Source: Rhizobiaceae bacterium
GTDB taxonomy: Bacteria > Pseudomonadota > Alphaproteobacteria > Rhizobiales > Rhizobiaceae
NCBI GenBank assembly: GCA_028279875.1
Contig: JANQMU010000011.1
Span: forward strand, 62,001 to 126,000
DNA length: 64,000 bases
Direction of reading: 5' to 3'
Shown here one piece after another: positions 9,105-18,046 of the stretch. Positions within the stretch are counted from its first letter, which is position 1, and each line of letters opens with the position of its first letter. The notes under the pieces are model-generated. The model was not told the DNA's origin, ran no database searches, and was given only the letters and a program-made list of their open reading frames with translations. Both the position numbers and the translations under genes were made by a program.

Positions 9105-9542
9105 ATGTTCAAGCGCATCATCGCCGCCTGTGACGGTTCGGAAGGATCGAAAAACGCGCTGAAGATCGCAGCCGGTCTGCAAAAGACCTGGGACGGCGAA
9201 CTGCATATCATCACCATCTTCCGACACCACTCGATGCTCGAGGCATCGATGTCCATGGTGCGGCCCGAGGAGCCGCAGAACCTGGACGACGCGCTGCGAG
9301 AGCACGCAAAGCAGATTGCCGAGGAGGCCAAGACCCTGGCGCAGGCCGAGGGCGCGCGGAACGTGCGTGCCTTCGTCAAAAGCGGACAGCCGGCGCGGTC
9401 GCTGGTCAAGCTGGCCCGCGAGCACGAGGCCGATCTCATCGTCCTTGGAAGCCGCGGCCTGGGAGACGGGGAGGGCTTCCTGCTTGGCAGCGTCTCGCAC
9501 AAGGTGACGAGCCTGGCAGGGTGCCCGGTGCTTGTGGTTTAA
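9105..9542 (+). CDS. usp: Universal stress protein, UspA family (TRAP-associated, TeaD-like)
   Basis: 145-residue cytoplasmic protein with the UspA fold: N-terminal IIAACDGSEGSKNALKIA and the C-terminal ATP-binding motif G-x2-G-x9-GS (GSRGLGDGEGFLLGSVSHKV). In Halomonas the equivalent TeaD modulates the ectoine TRAP transporter (established). Its place between uehC and eutA is the standard order in hydroxyectoine clusters. It is preceded by AGGAGG at 9089-9094 and starts with ATG. Confidence 0.88.
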   Translation: MFKRIIAACDGSEGSKNALKIAAGLQKTWDGELHIITIFRHHSMLEASMSMVRPEEPQNLDDALREHAKQIAEEAKTLAQAEGARNVRAFVKSGQPARSLVKLAREHEADLIVLGSRGLGDGEGFLLGSVSHKVTSLAGCPVLVV

Positions 9543-9590
9543 CGCCGGCCACTACGGGTCCGGCATATACCGATGAAGGACGGCGGGTAG

Positions 9591-10388
9591 ATGACCACAG
9601 ATCGCGTTTCGCGCTCGAACCACATACCGAAGCTGGATGAACGCGCCGACGAAATCCGCTTCGGCCTGATTGTGCTTGCGACCGATCTGACCAGCGAGCG
9701 GGATCTTTGCCGTGTGCTGCCACTCGACTCCGTTTCTATCCACGTCTCGCGTGTTGCCTACGAAAACCCGACGACACCGGAAAATCTGCAAAAAATGGCG
9801 CCGCGCCTGACCGAAGCGGCCGACCTGATTGCGCCGGGTGAGGCACTGCGCGCCATCTGCTATAGCTGCACGGCCGCCTCGGTAACGATCGGCGACGCGG
9901 AAGTTGCCGCCGCGATCGGCCGTGCGCGCCGGGATGTTCCAGTGGTGACACCGACGCTCGCTGCCCGCCATGCGCTCTCCGCGCTCCACGCGCACCGCAT
10001 CGCCATGCTGACCCCCTATCTGGAAAAAACCACGGTGCCGATGGTCGATTATTTCACACGTCACGGTTTCGACGTCACCCATGCCCATTGCTTCGGTCTC
10101 GAGGATGACCGCGACATGGCGCGCATTTCGGTTCCGACGATCATCGATGCGGCGGTGGCCGCCGACACCGATGACGCCGAAGCACTGTTTCTTTCCTGCA
10201 CCGCTCTCAAGGCGGTTGAGGCGATCAGCGAAATCGAGCGGCGCACCGGCAAGCCTGTTGTGACGTCGAACCAGGCCTGCGCATGGGTTCTGTCCCGGCT
10301 GGGCGGCCTGCATGACCTCAGGCCGCCCGGATTTGGCCGCCTGTTAGAACGACCGCTCACGAACTTTCACAATGGAGAAGCGGCTTGA
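9591..10388 (+). CDS. eutA: EutA-like protein, arylmalonate decarboxylase / Asp-Glu racemase family
   Basis: 265 residues of the Asp/Glu racemase superfamily. Two cysteine motifs typical of the fold are seen: CYSCTAASVTIG (about residues 87-98) and LFLSCTALKAVEAI (about 199-212). EutA, EutB and EutC are thought to convert 5-hydroxyectoine to ectoine before ring opening (known from genetic studies; individual reactions are less certain). It overlaps eutB by 4 bases, implying coupled translation. Confidence 0.8.
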   Translation: MTTDRVSRSNHIPKLDERADEIRFGLIVLATDLTSERDLCRVLPLDSVSIHVSRVAYENPTTPENLQKMAPRLTEAADLIAPGEALRAICYSCTAASVTIGDAEVAAAIGRARRDVPVVTPTLAARHALSALHAHRIAMLTPYLEKTTVPMVDYFTRHGFDVTHAHCFGLEDDRDMARISVPTIIDAAVAADTDDAEALFLSCTALKAVEAISEIERRTGKPVVTSNQACAWVLSRLGGLHDLRPPGFGRLLERPLTNFHNGEAA

Positions 10389-11386
10389 GTGAGGAGCCTT
10401 TCGTCGGACCCGAAGAAATCAGGTCGGCACGCAGGACGATTGCCGGAACCACAAGGCTGACGCCGGTCGATCGATCGGCGGCGCTTGAAAACAGCGCCGG
10501 GTCACCGGTCTATCTCAAGCTGGAGCACATGCAGGTCACCGGCAGTTTCAAACTGCGTGGCGCGATGAACGCCGTCGCCAACCTGTCGGAAAGCGAAAAG
10601 GCGCGGGGCGTTGTCGGCGTGTCGACGGGCAATCATGGCCGCGGTCTGGCCTTTGCCGCCCGGGCGGCGCGCGTGCCCTGCATCATCTGCATGTCGAGCC
10701 TCGTGCCCCAGGCGAAAATCGACGGCATACGCGCACAGGGCGCGGAAGTCCGCATCCTCGGCAAATCCCAGGACGAGGCGCAGCAAGAGGTCGACCGTCT
10801 GGTTCGCGACGAGGGCATGGTTATGATCCCGCCCTTCGACCACCGGGACATCATTGCCGGGCAGGGAACACTCGGCCTTGAACTGCTTGAGCAGGTCCCG
10901 GACGCCGAAATCGTTCTTGTGCCGGTGTCCGGCGGCGGCCTGATCAGCGGCGTCGCCGCGGCGATCAAGGCGCAGCGGCCGCAGACCCGCATTGTCGGTG
11001 TCTCCATGGAGCGCGGTGCGGCGATGTACCAATGCCAGAAGGCCGACAAGCCGATCCCGGTGGAGGAATTGCCGACCCTGGCTGATTCACTCGGCGGCGG
11101 CATCGGCCTCGACAACCAGCTGACCTTTGCGATGACCCGCGAACTTGTCGACGAAATTCTGCTCGTCAGCGAAACGGAGATAGCGGCGGCCATCCGCCAC
11201 ATCTACTGGCAGGAGCGGCAGATCGTCGAAGGGTCCGGCGCCGTCGGCGTTGCGGCGATCCTCGCCGGCAAGGTGCAGGCTGCAGGTCCTGTTGTTGCTG
11301 TCTTGAGTGGCGGCAATATCGACATGAACCAGCATTACCGGATCGCCTCCGGCGAAGATGTCGATGTTTCGAAGGAGGCCGCGTGA
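10385..11386 (+). CDS. eutB: EutB-like PLP enzyme, threonine dehydratase family
   Basis: 333 residues, fold-type II PLP enzyme. The PLP lysine is in TGSFKLRGAMNAV (about residue 53), and the phosphate-binding glycine loop is SGGGLISGVAAAI (about 180-192). The start is an unusual TTG at 10385 that overlaps the eutA stop (TTGA), with GGAGAAG just upstream. By sequence it could pass for threonine/serine dehydratase; its place between eutA and eutC argues for the hydroxyectoine role. Confidence 0.8.
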   Translation: MSEEPFVGPEEIRSARRTIAGTTRLTPVDRSAALENSAGSPVYLKLEHMQVTGSFKLRGAMNAVANLSESEKARGVVGVSTGNHGRGLAFAARAARVPCIICMSSLVPQAKIDGIRAQGAEVRILGKSQDEAQQEVDRLVRDEGMVMIPPFDHRDIIAGQGTLGLELLEQVPDAEIVLVPVSGGGLISGVAAAIKAQRPQTRIVGVSMERGAAMYQCQKADKPIPVEELPTLADSLGGGIGLDNQLTFAMTRELVDEILLVSETEIAAAIRHIYWQERQIVEGSGAVGVAAILAGKVQAAGPVVAVLSGGNIDMNQHYRIASGEDVDVSKEAA

Positions 11387-11387
11387 C

Positions 11388-12380
11388 ATGGCGCCTATCC
11401 GGATTCTGACCGAAGCCGAACTGCGCTCGGCGGTTGCCCTCGATCTCGACGCCGTCGACTGCGTCGAGCGCGGCTTCGCGGCCCTGGCCGGCGGCGAGGT
11501 CGTCATGCCACCGATCCTGTCCATGGCGATCAGACCGTTCAATGGCGAGGTGGATGTCAAGACCGCCTATGTGCCGGGCATCGACAGCTTCGCCATCAAG
11601 ATTTCGCCAGGCTATTTCGACAATCCGAAACTGGGACTGCCAAGCACCTCCGGTCTCATGGTCCTGTTTGCCGCCCGCACGGGCATGGTCGAGGCCCTGC
11701 TGCTCGACAACGGCTATCTGACCGATGTCAGGACCGCAGCGGCGGGCGCCGTTGCCGCGCGACATCTATCAAGGCCAGACGCAAGCTCCGCCTGCATCAT
11801 TGGCGCCGGAACACAGGCCGCCCTGCAGCTTCAGGCGCTCTGCCTCGTGCGTCCGATCGAGCGTGCAACGATCTGGGGACGTGATGCGGAAAAGGCCGAA
11901 CGCACGGCAGTCCGCCTCCGAGAGTGTCTGGGCATCGCTGTTTCGGCTGCCGCTGACGCCGAGGAAGGCGTCTCACAAGCCGATGTCATCGTGACGACAA
12001 CGCCGGCCGCTGAGCCGGTTCTCATGGCGGACTGGCTACGCCCGGGACAGCACGTCACGGCAATGGGCTCCGACCAGGATCACAAGAACGAGCTGGAGCC
12101 GGCTTGTATTGAGCGTGCCGATCTCTATGTGCCGGACAGGCTGTCCCAGACCCGCGCCCTCGGTGAACTCAGAAGCGCGATCGCGGTCGGCATCGTTGCC
12201 GCGGATGCCAGCTTCGCCGAACTGGGTGACATCGTGACAAAACGTGCGCCCGGTCGGCCGGATGCCGACGCCATCACCATCGCCGACCTGACCGGAACCG
12301 GCGTTCAGGACACCGCTATCGCCACCTTCGCCCGCCAACGCGCCGCGGCGGCCAATGCCGGCACCGAATTCGAAAACTGA
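11388..12380 (+). CDS. eutC: EutC-like ornithine cyclodeaminase / mu-crystallin family protein
   Basis: 330 residues; NAD-binding Rossmann motif in SACIIGAGTQAALQLQAL (about residues 126-143) and the family's KISPGYFDNPKLGLPSTSGLM region. The start is the ATG at 11388, one base after the eutB stop, with GAAGGAGG upstream; a farther ATG at 11358 lies inside eutB. In eut clusters this protein acts with EutA and EutB on hydroxyectoine. A general ornithine cyclodeaminase role is possible but less likely here. Confidence 0.8.
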   Translation: MAPIRILTEAELRSAVALDLDAVDCVERGFAALAGGEVVMPPILSMAIRPFNGEVDVKTAYVPGIDSFAIKISPGYFDNPKLGLPSTSGLMVLFAARTGMVEALLLDNGYLTDVRTAAAGAVAARHLSRPDASSACIIGAGTQAALQLQALCLVRPIERATIWGRDAEKAERTAVRLRECLGIAVSAAADAEEGVSQADVIVTTTPAAEPVLMADWLRPGQHVTAMGSDQDHKNELEPACIERADLYVPDRLSQTRALGELRSAIAVGIVAADASFAELGDIVTKRAPGRPDADAITIADLTGTGVQDTAIATFARQRAAAANAGTEFEN

Positions 12381-12389
12381 ACTGCACAC

Positions 12390-13592
12390 ATGAAAGCCCT
12401 CAGTATGCCTGCCGCGTCGCTCCCCTTCAGCCTCGATGAATACGCCCAAAGACTGGCAAAGACGCGCCGGGCCATGGAAAGCGCAGGCGTTGATGTCATC
12501 GTCGTATCCGATCCGTCGAACATGGCATGGCTTACTGGCTATGACGGCTGGTCATTCTATGTCCATCAATGCGTGCTCGTCGGTCTCGACGGAGATCCTG
12601 TCTGGTTTGGCCGCGGCCAGGACGCCAACGGCGCGGCGCGAACAACCTATCTGCGCCAGGCTGACATTATCGGCTATCCCGACCACTATGTTCAGTCGAC
12701 AGAGCGCCACCCCATGGATTTTCTCTCCGAACGCATTGCCGAGCGCGGATGGGGCAGCAAGCGTATCGGCGTCGAGATGGACAATTACTGGTTCTCCGCT
12801 GCGGCCCTGTCCGCTCTGCAAACGGGCCTTGCGAACGCGTCGTTCGTTGATACGACCGCCCTTGTAAACTGGCAGCGGGCGGTGAAATCACCGCAGGAGC
12901 TTGCCTATATGGAAAACGCCGCACGGCTGGTGGAGCGCATGCACGGCGTCATTGTCGAAAAGGCCGCACCCGGTTACCGGAAATGCGATCTCGCTGCCGA
13001 TATCTATCAGGCCGGTCTGCGTTATGACGAGGCGCACGGTTTTGGCGGGGATTATCCGGCCATCGTTCCGCTGCTGCCGTCGGGTGCTGATGCATCGGCG
13101 CCACACCTGACCTGGAACGACGAACCCTTGCGGACAGGCGAGGGAACGTTCTTCGAGATTGCCGGCGTCTACAAGCGCTACCACTGCCCGTTGTCGCGCA
13201 CCGTGTTTCTGGGCAGGCCGACGCAGACCTTTCTCGATGCGGAAAAGGCGATCCTGGAGGGCATGGAGGCCGGGCTGGAGGCAGCGCGTGCCGGCAATCT
13301 ATGCGAAGACGTCGCCAACGCCTTCTTCGCTGTTCTCTGCAGATACGGGATCGAGAAGGATAATCGCACGGGTTATCCCATCGGGCTTTCCTATCCGCCC
13401 GACTGGGGTGAGCGGACCATGTCCCTGCGCGCCGGCGACCGGACCGAGCTGCGGGAAAACATGACGTTCCATTTCATGACGGGGCTGTGGATGGACGGCT
13501 GGGGTTTCGAAATCACCGAGAGCATCGTCATCGGCGAACACGGGCCGCGATGCCTCGCCGACGTTCCGCGCAGGTTGTTCGTCAAGGAGTAG
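12390..13592 (+). CDS. eutD: Ectoine hydrolase (EutD/DoeA), M24 peptidase family
   Basis: 400 residues with creatinase N-terminal and pita-bread M24 catalytic domains. It opens the ectoine ring to N-acetyl-L-2,4-diaminobutyrate (known for EutD/DoeA). The N-terminal region has VIVVSDPSNMAWLTGYDGWS, typical of ectoine hydrolases, and the metal-site region FHFMTGLWMDGWGFEITESI is intact near the C-terminus. The gene ends the operon: the next expected gene, eutE/doeB for deacetylation, is not present, and a 229-base gap follows. Confidence 0.85.
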   Translation: MKALSMPAASLPFSLDEYAQRLAKTRRAMESAGVDVIVVSDPSNMAWLTGYDGWSFYVHQCVLVGLDGDPVWFGRGQDANGAARTTYLRQADIIGYPDHYVQSTERHPMDFLSERIAERGWGSKRIGVEMDNYWFSAAALSALQTGLANASFVDTTALVNWQRAVKSPQELAYMENAARLVERMHGVIVEKAAPGYRKCDLAADIYQAGLRYDEAHGFGGDYPAIVPLLPSGADASAPHLTWNDEPLRTGEGTFFEIAGVYKRYHCPLSRTVFLGRPTQTFLDAEKAILEGMEAGLEAARAGNLCEDVANAFFAVLCRYGIEKDNRTGYPIGLSYPPDWGERTMSLRAGDRTELRENMTFHFMTGLWMDGWGFEITESIVIGEHGPRCLADVPRRLFVKE

Positions 13593-13821
13593 CCGCGGTT
13601 AAGGCATTCAACGTGCCCTATATGATGATGTTGCTCGAAATCGACGGTGCCGGGAAGCAGCTTGAACGCACTGGTATGAACGTCTCCGTCACGGCTTGTG
13701 TCGCACCTGTTCATGTCGCATGTTGACACTCGGGTTTGCCTTGCCTTCTCTAGTAAAGCGGGTGGAATCGCTGCTGGCCGGGCGATGCCAACCGGCGAAG
13801 CGACGAAGGGAGATTGCCGCC

Positions 13822-14442
13822 ATGAAGACAATCCTCGCTGCACTTGTATTGGCCTGCCTTTCCACCGGCATGTTGGCTCAAAACACACTTGCCCAGGTTG
13901 CACAGTGGAATCAGACGGTTGTCGACCGTGAGTTGCGGACGGCATTTTACAAAGCGCTTCGTGAAGTGGCGGTTGAGTATGTCAATGATCTCGAAGAAAA
14001 GGGCATACCGGGTGCGATCTCCTTTGTGGACCATCAACTGGATTATCCGCTTCAACTGACGAGCTCGAATTTCCGCCACGTGACGTTGAATGCCGCACAG
14101 GCGAAACTGGGCTACCTTCTGCGCTATCAGGCGAAGACGACAGCAGGTACGACGGTTTCGATCGGCCTCCTGACCGATTCGGACTCGGACGCGGCGGCTG
14201 GGCTTGGGACCGGCAGGGCCGCCTATGCGTCTGCAACCGAAATCGCAGGCGACGGCGGCGTTATGCTCTGCCCGGTTAACCGATCCGGTCTGGAGTTCAT
14301 GATGGGTGGCCTGGCTGTTGCCACCTTGGACGAGAACGGTGCGTTTCGCCATCAGATGGACGGAGCGGCAATTCTGTCTCTGCAGGCCGCGATTCTGGAA
14401 CGGACCTATGACATCTACGGATTCAAGCCTGTGGCCAAGTAA
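13822..14442 (+). CDS. Secreted protein of unknown function
   Basis: 206 residues starting at the ATG at 13822 with GAAGGGAG upstream. A signal peptide is clear (MKTILAALVLACLSTGMLAQ). The mature part shows alternating short helices and strands and one cysteine (VMLCPVNRSG); I do not recognise the family. It stands alone, transcribed toward the convergent rhaI gene 19 bases away, and is separated from eutD by 229 bases with its own ribosome-binding site. No functional link to either neighbouring pathway is visible. Confidence 0.7.
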   Translation: MKTILAALVLACLSTGMLAQNTLAQVAQWNQTVVDRELRTAFYKALREVAVEYVNDLEEKGIPGAISFVDHQLDYPLQLTSSNFRHVTLNAAQAKLGYLLRYQAKTTAGTTVSIGLLTDSDSDAAAGLGTGRAAYASATEIAGDGGVMLCPVNRSGLEFMMGGLAVATLDENGAFRHQMDGAAILSLQAAILERTYDIYGFKPVAK

Positions 14443-14461
14443 TGCCGTCAGGTGCCTGCGC

Positions 14462-15748
14462 TCACACGATACCACCGCCCGCGCCTGAAACCGCCGGGCG
14501 GATTTCCGAGACCCTTTGCCGGTATCCGGCCGCCCGGTAGGTGGCGACGGGATCGATGGCGCCGCCGGCCTCGAGCCGCGCCTTAGCGAGGATCGGTTCA
14601 ACATCGGTTCGGAACGCAGCCTTGAGCGTCGTCGTCGCCATGAGCGCGTCATTGGCGTCCTGGAATGCGCCAAGTGCCGTGCGGTCGACGAGAAGCGCCT
14701 GCGCGTAAGCGCGCTGTACTTCCATGGCGCTCACCATCAGGCTCTCGATCGGGTCCGTCACATTGTGTGACTGATCGAGCATGTGTGCCGGGTTGAAGCC
14801 GGCCGCCTGTCTCAGCTCGGCATCCACCAATTCGTTGAAAACCAGAAACAGGCGGTACGGATCGATCGAGCCGGTGTCCAGATCGTCATCGCCATATTTG
14901 GAATCGTTGAAATGGAAACCGCCGAGCTTGCCGAACTGGATAAGCCGGGCGACGATCATCTCGATATTGACATTGGGCGCATGGTGGCCGAGGTCGACAA
15001 GGCAGAACGCCCTGTCGCCCAACTCCTGTGCGATCAGGTAGTTGGTGCCCCAGTCCTGCACCACCGTGGAATAGAAGGCGGGCTCGTACATCTTGTGTTC
15101 GGTGAACAGCCGCCAGTCGGCCGGAAGATCGGCATAGATCGTCTTTGCCGCCTCCAGGTAACGCTCGAACTGGCGGGTGAAGTGGCTCTGGCCCGGGAAA
15201 TTCGAGCCGTCGCCGACCCAGATGGTCAAAGCCTTTGAGCCGATGGCCTCTCCCAGCGCGATACATTCCAGATTGTGCTCGATGGCCTGCTGCCGGGTCG
15301 CCGCGTCCGTGTGTGACAATGAGCCGAATTTATAGGATTGAACGAGATCAGGCTGGTCCTGGAACGTGTTGGAATTCATGGCGTCGAAACCGAGGCCTAG
15401 CTCCTCCGCCTTTGCCTTGAGCGCGTCCGGTTCCGCCTTGTCCCACGGGATGTGGAGCGAGACGGTGGGCGTCGCGCGCGTCAGCGCATGGATAACCGAG
15501 CAGTCCTCCAGCTTGTCGAAGATATCGCGCGGCTCTCCCGGACCCGGAAAGCGGGCAAAGCGGGTGCCTCCGGTGCCGACGCCCCAGGAGGGGACGGCGA
15601 CTCCACAGGCCGAAACCTTGCGCTTGACGGTTTCGATGGCGATCCCGCGCCGGTTCAGTTGCCCGGCAAGGGCGTCGTAGTCGCTTTCGAGGGCCTTTGC
15701 CCGCGTCTCGTTTTCCTGCTCCAGCAGCGATGCGTCGATCATCGTCAT
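14462..15748 (-). CDS. rhaI: L-rhamnose isomerase, rhizobial type
   Basis: Interconverts L-rhamnose and L-rhamnulose in the cytoplasm. 428 residues of the TIM-barrel family used by Rhizobium (distinct from E. coli RhaA in sequence). Metal-binding stretches such as VDLGHHAPNVNIEMIVARL and FHFNDSKYGDDDLDTGSIDP are visible. It lies 9 bases downstream of rhaD on the same strand, so the two form a dicistronic operon divergent from rhaRSTPQUK. Confidence 0.9.
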   Translation of the reverse strand: MTMIDASLLEQENETRAKALESDYDALAGQLNRRGIAIETVKRKVSACGVAVPSWGVGTGGTRFARFPGPGEPRDIFDKLEDCSVIHALTRATPTVSLHIPWDKAEPDALKAKAEELGLGFDAMNSNTFQDQPDLVQSYKFGSLSHTDAATRQQAIEHNLECIALGEAIGSKALTIWVGDGSNFPGQSHFTRQFERYLEAAKTIYADLPADWRLFTEHKMYEPAFYSTVVQDWGTNYLIAQELGDRAFCLVDLGHHAPNVNIEMIVARLIQFGKLGGFHFNDSKYGDDDLDTGSIDPYRLFLVFNELVDAELRQAAGFNPAHMLDQSHNVTDPIESLMVSAMEVQRAYAQALLVDRTALGAFQDANDALMATTTLKAAFRTDVEPILAKARLEAGGAIDPVATYRAAGYRQRVSEIRPAVSGAGGGIV

Positions 15749-15757
15749 CGCGTTCTC

Positions 15758-17860
15758 CTATCGCGTGAAGGCCTGTACATTGCCCGAATCGACATTGATA
15801 ATATTGCCGGTTGATTTTGCCGAGGCGTTGGAGGCGAGGAAATAGGTGGCTTCCGCGACATCTTCGGGCAGGACGGAACGCTTCAGGAGAGACCGCTGGC
15901 GATAGTGTTCCTCCAGTTCGGACGTGTCCTTGCCATGGGCCTCAGCCCGTTCCTTCAGCCAGTTGCCGGACCAGATTTTCGATCCGCGCAGCACCGCGTC
16001 CGGATTGACCACATTGACGCGGATGCCGGCGGATGCGCCTTCCAGTGCCAGGCAGCGCGCGAGGTGCAGTTCGGAGGCCTTGGCGGTGCAATAGGCGCTT
16101 GCATCGGGTGAGGCGGCAAGGCCGTTCTTGGAGCCGATGAACACGATGGAGCCGCCGATATCCTGCGCTTTCATGAGTTTGAAGGCCGCCCGGGAAACCA
16201 GGAAATAGCCTGTCGACAGGATCGACATGTTCTTTTCCCAAAGGTCCAGCGTCGTGTCCTCGACCGGCGCCGATGATGCAATGCCGGCATTGGACACCAG
16301 AATGTCGATACCGCCGAATTCGACGGCTGCCCGGGTGAAGGAGGCCTCGACCGCTTCCTCGCTGGTCACATCCATGGCAACGAACCGCACCCGGTCCTTT
16401 GAGTGGTGCGCCATCAGATTGTCCGCCGTCGCCGCCAGTGCCTCGGTATCGATATCGGTCAGCACCACGCAGGCGCCTTCGCGCAGGAACCGCTCCGCCG
16501 TCGCCGAACCGATTCCGCCCGCCCCGCCGGTCACCAGGGCGATCTTGCCGGCCAGGCTCTTCGGCTTCGGAAGGTTCTGCAGTTTCGCTTCTTCGAGCCG
16601 CCAGTATTCAATGTCGAAGGCTTCCTGTTCGGGCAGACCGCGATAGGTCGAAACGCCGGAGGCGCCGCGCATCACATTGATCGCATTGGTGTAGAATTCG
16701 GCAGAAATGCGAGCCGTCGCCTTGTCCTTGGCAAAGGTGATCATGCCCACGCCCCGAGCCAGATAGACAACGGCGTTCGGATCGCGCAGTGCAGCGCTGT
16801 CCGTATGTTTGCAGCGTTCGTAATAGGCCGCATAGTCATCGCGATAGGCGGCGACGGCTGCGGCAAGTCCTGAAAGCGTCGATTCAAGGTTCGGGGCCTG
16901 CGGATCGAAATCGACAACGAGCGGGCGGATCTTGGTGCGCAGGAAGTGGTCGGGACAGCTTGTGCCGAGCGCGGCCAGCGACGCCATATTGCGGGAACAG
17001 ACGAATTCCAGAACCGGATCGCTGTCGTCGAAATGGCCGACCATGTGCTGTTTGCTGCTGATCATGCCGCGGATGGCGGGCATCAACCGTGCGGCGACGC
17101 CCTGGCGCTCGGCGGCCGGCAGCGCATCGTGTGCAGGACCGCCGAAGCTCTCTTTTCCGGCGGTCTTTTTCTCAAACCATTCAATGGCCTTGTTGATGGT
17201 TTTTATTGTGGTTTCATAACAGGCCCTGGCATCGTCCGCCCAAGTGAAAAGGCCGTGGTTTTCAAGCACGACACCGCTGGCATGCGGGTTTTCCAGGCAG
17301 AATTTTTCCAGCCACAGGCCGAGTTCATAGCCCGGGCGTTTCCACGGAAGCCAGCCGATATCATCACCGAAGATGTCCCGCGTGATCGCCTTGCTGTCGG
17401 CCGATGCCGCGATCGCGATGATCGCATCGGGATGCATGTGGTCGACATGGACCTTCGGGACATAGGCGTGCAGGGGGGTGTCGATGGAGGCAGTCCGTGG
17501 ATTGATGTTGAAGGTGCAGTGGGGCAGGTAGCCGACCATCTCGTCCTCGAACTGCACACCCCGATAGAGATCTTTCAGCGCCCGCAGCCTGTCCATATAG
17601 AGCGTCGCGAACCCGTCCATTGCGATGGTGCCGACATCGCCGCCCGAACCCTTCACCCAAAGGACCTCGACCTGTTCGCCGGTCAGCGGGTCCTTTTCCA
17701 AGACCTTGGCTGACGTGTTGCCTCCGCCGTAATTGGTAATCCGCTTGTCGGAGCCGAGCAGGTTCGAGCGATAGCGCAGCAATTCCGCTCCGCTCATGGA
17801 CGATGCCTTCTCATCGTCCCATTTGTTTTCAAGCCGGGACGCGGCGGCGGTGTTCAGCAT
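15758..17860 (-). CDS. rhaD: Bifunctional rhamnulose-1-phosphate aldolase / short-chain dehydrogenase
   Basis: 700-residue fusion. The N-terminal part (about 1-430) is a class II aldolase domain that splits rhamnulose 1-phosphate to dihydroxyacetone phosphate and L-lactaldehyde. The C-terminal part (about 435-700) is an SDR with the NAD motif ALVTGGAGGIGSATAERFL and the active-site YCTAK, expected to oxidise lactaldehyde. This fused form is the one described in rhizobia. It starts with ATG at 17860 after a ribosome-binding AGGAGG and shares the control region at 17861-18046 with rhaR. Confidence 0.92.
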   Translation of the reverse strand: MLNTAAASRLENKWDDEKASSMSGAELLRYRSNLLGSDKRITNYGGGNTSAKVLEKDPLTGEQVEVLWVKGSGGDVGTIAMDGFATLYMDRLRALKDLYRGVQFEDEMVGYLPHCTFNINPRTASIDTPLHAYVPKVHVDHMHPDAIIAIAASADSKAITRDIFGDDIGWLPWKRPGYELGLWLEKFCLENPHASGVVLENHGLFTWADDARACYETTIKTINKAIEWFEKKTAGKESFGGPAHDALPAAERQGVAARLMPAIRGMISSKQHMVGHFDDSDPVLEFVCSRNMASLAALGTSCPDHFLRTKIRPLVVDFDPQAPNLESTLSGLAAAVAAYRDDYAAYYERCKHTDSAALRDPNAVVYLARGVGMITFAKDKATARISAEFYTNAINVMRGASGVSTYRGLPEQEAFDIEYWRLEEAKLQNLPKPKSLAGKIALVTGGAGGIGSATAERFLREGACVVLTDIDTEALAATADNLMAHHSKDRVRFVAMDVTSEEAVEASFTRAAVEFGGIDILVSNAGIASSAPVEDTTLDLWEKNMSILSTGYFLVSRAAFKLMKAQDIGGSIVFIGSKNGLAASPDASAYCTAKASELHLARCLALEGASAGIRVNVVNPDAVLRGSKIWSGNWLKERAEAHGKDTSELEEHYRQRSLLKRSVLPEDVAEATYFLASNASAKSTGNIINVDSGNVQAFTR

Positions 17861-17930
17861 GAAATCCTCCTGAAAAGCAAGCCTGAAGAGCTTGACATAT
17901 GGTCCAAAGCCTCGCTGGAACGCTTCGGCT

Positions 17931-18003
17931 TGTCAATCGAAAATAGTCATAAGCAATCAAATATAGGTACAAAATACGCAATAGTGACGATTTTTGATTG
18001 ACA
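17931..18003. promoter_or_regulatory. Long inverted repeat in the rhaD-rhaR divergent control region
   Basis: TGTCAATCGAAAAT (17931-17944) and ATTTTTGATTGACA (17990-18003) are inverted copies matching at 13 of 14 positions, separated by 45 bp of AT-rich sequence. Such paired sites suit a DeoR-family repressor binding both promoters, possibly by looping. RhaR is encoded next door and is the obvious candidate (inference). Confidence 0.55.
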
Positions 18004-18046
18004 GCGAGCGTTATTGGTGGAAGCCTTGACCGTAGAGGAGATGCAA

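Noticed and set aside
8295-9500. 401-codon minus-strand reading frame opposite uehC and usp
   Set aside because: Composition is Asp/Arg/Gly/His-rich with no fold signature; it is the antisense shadow of two well-supported genes in high-GC DNA.
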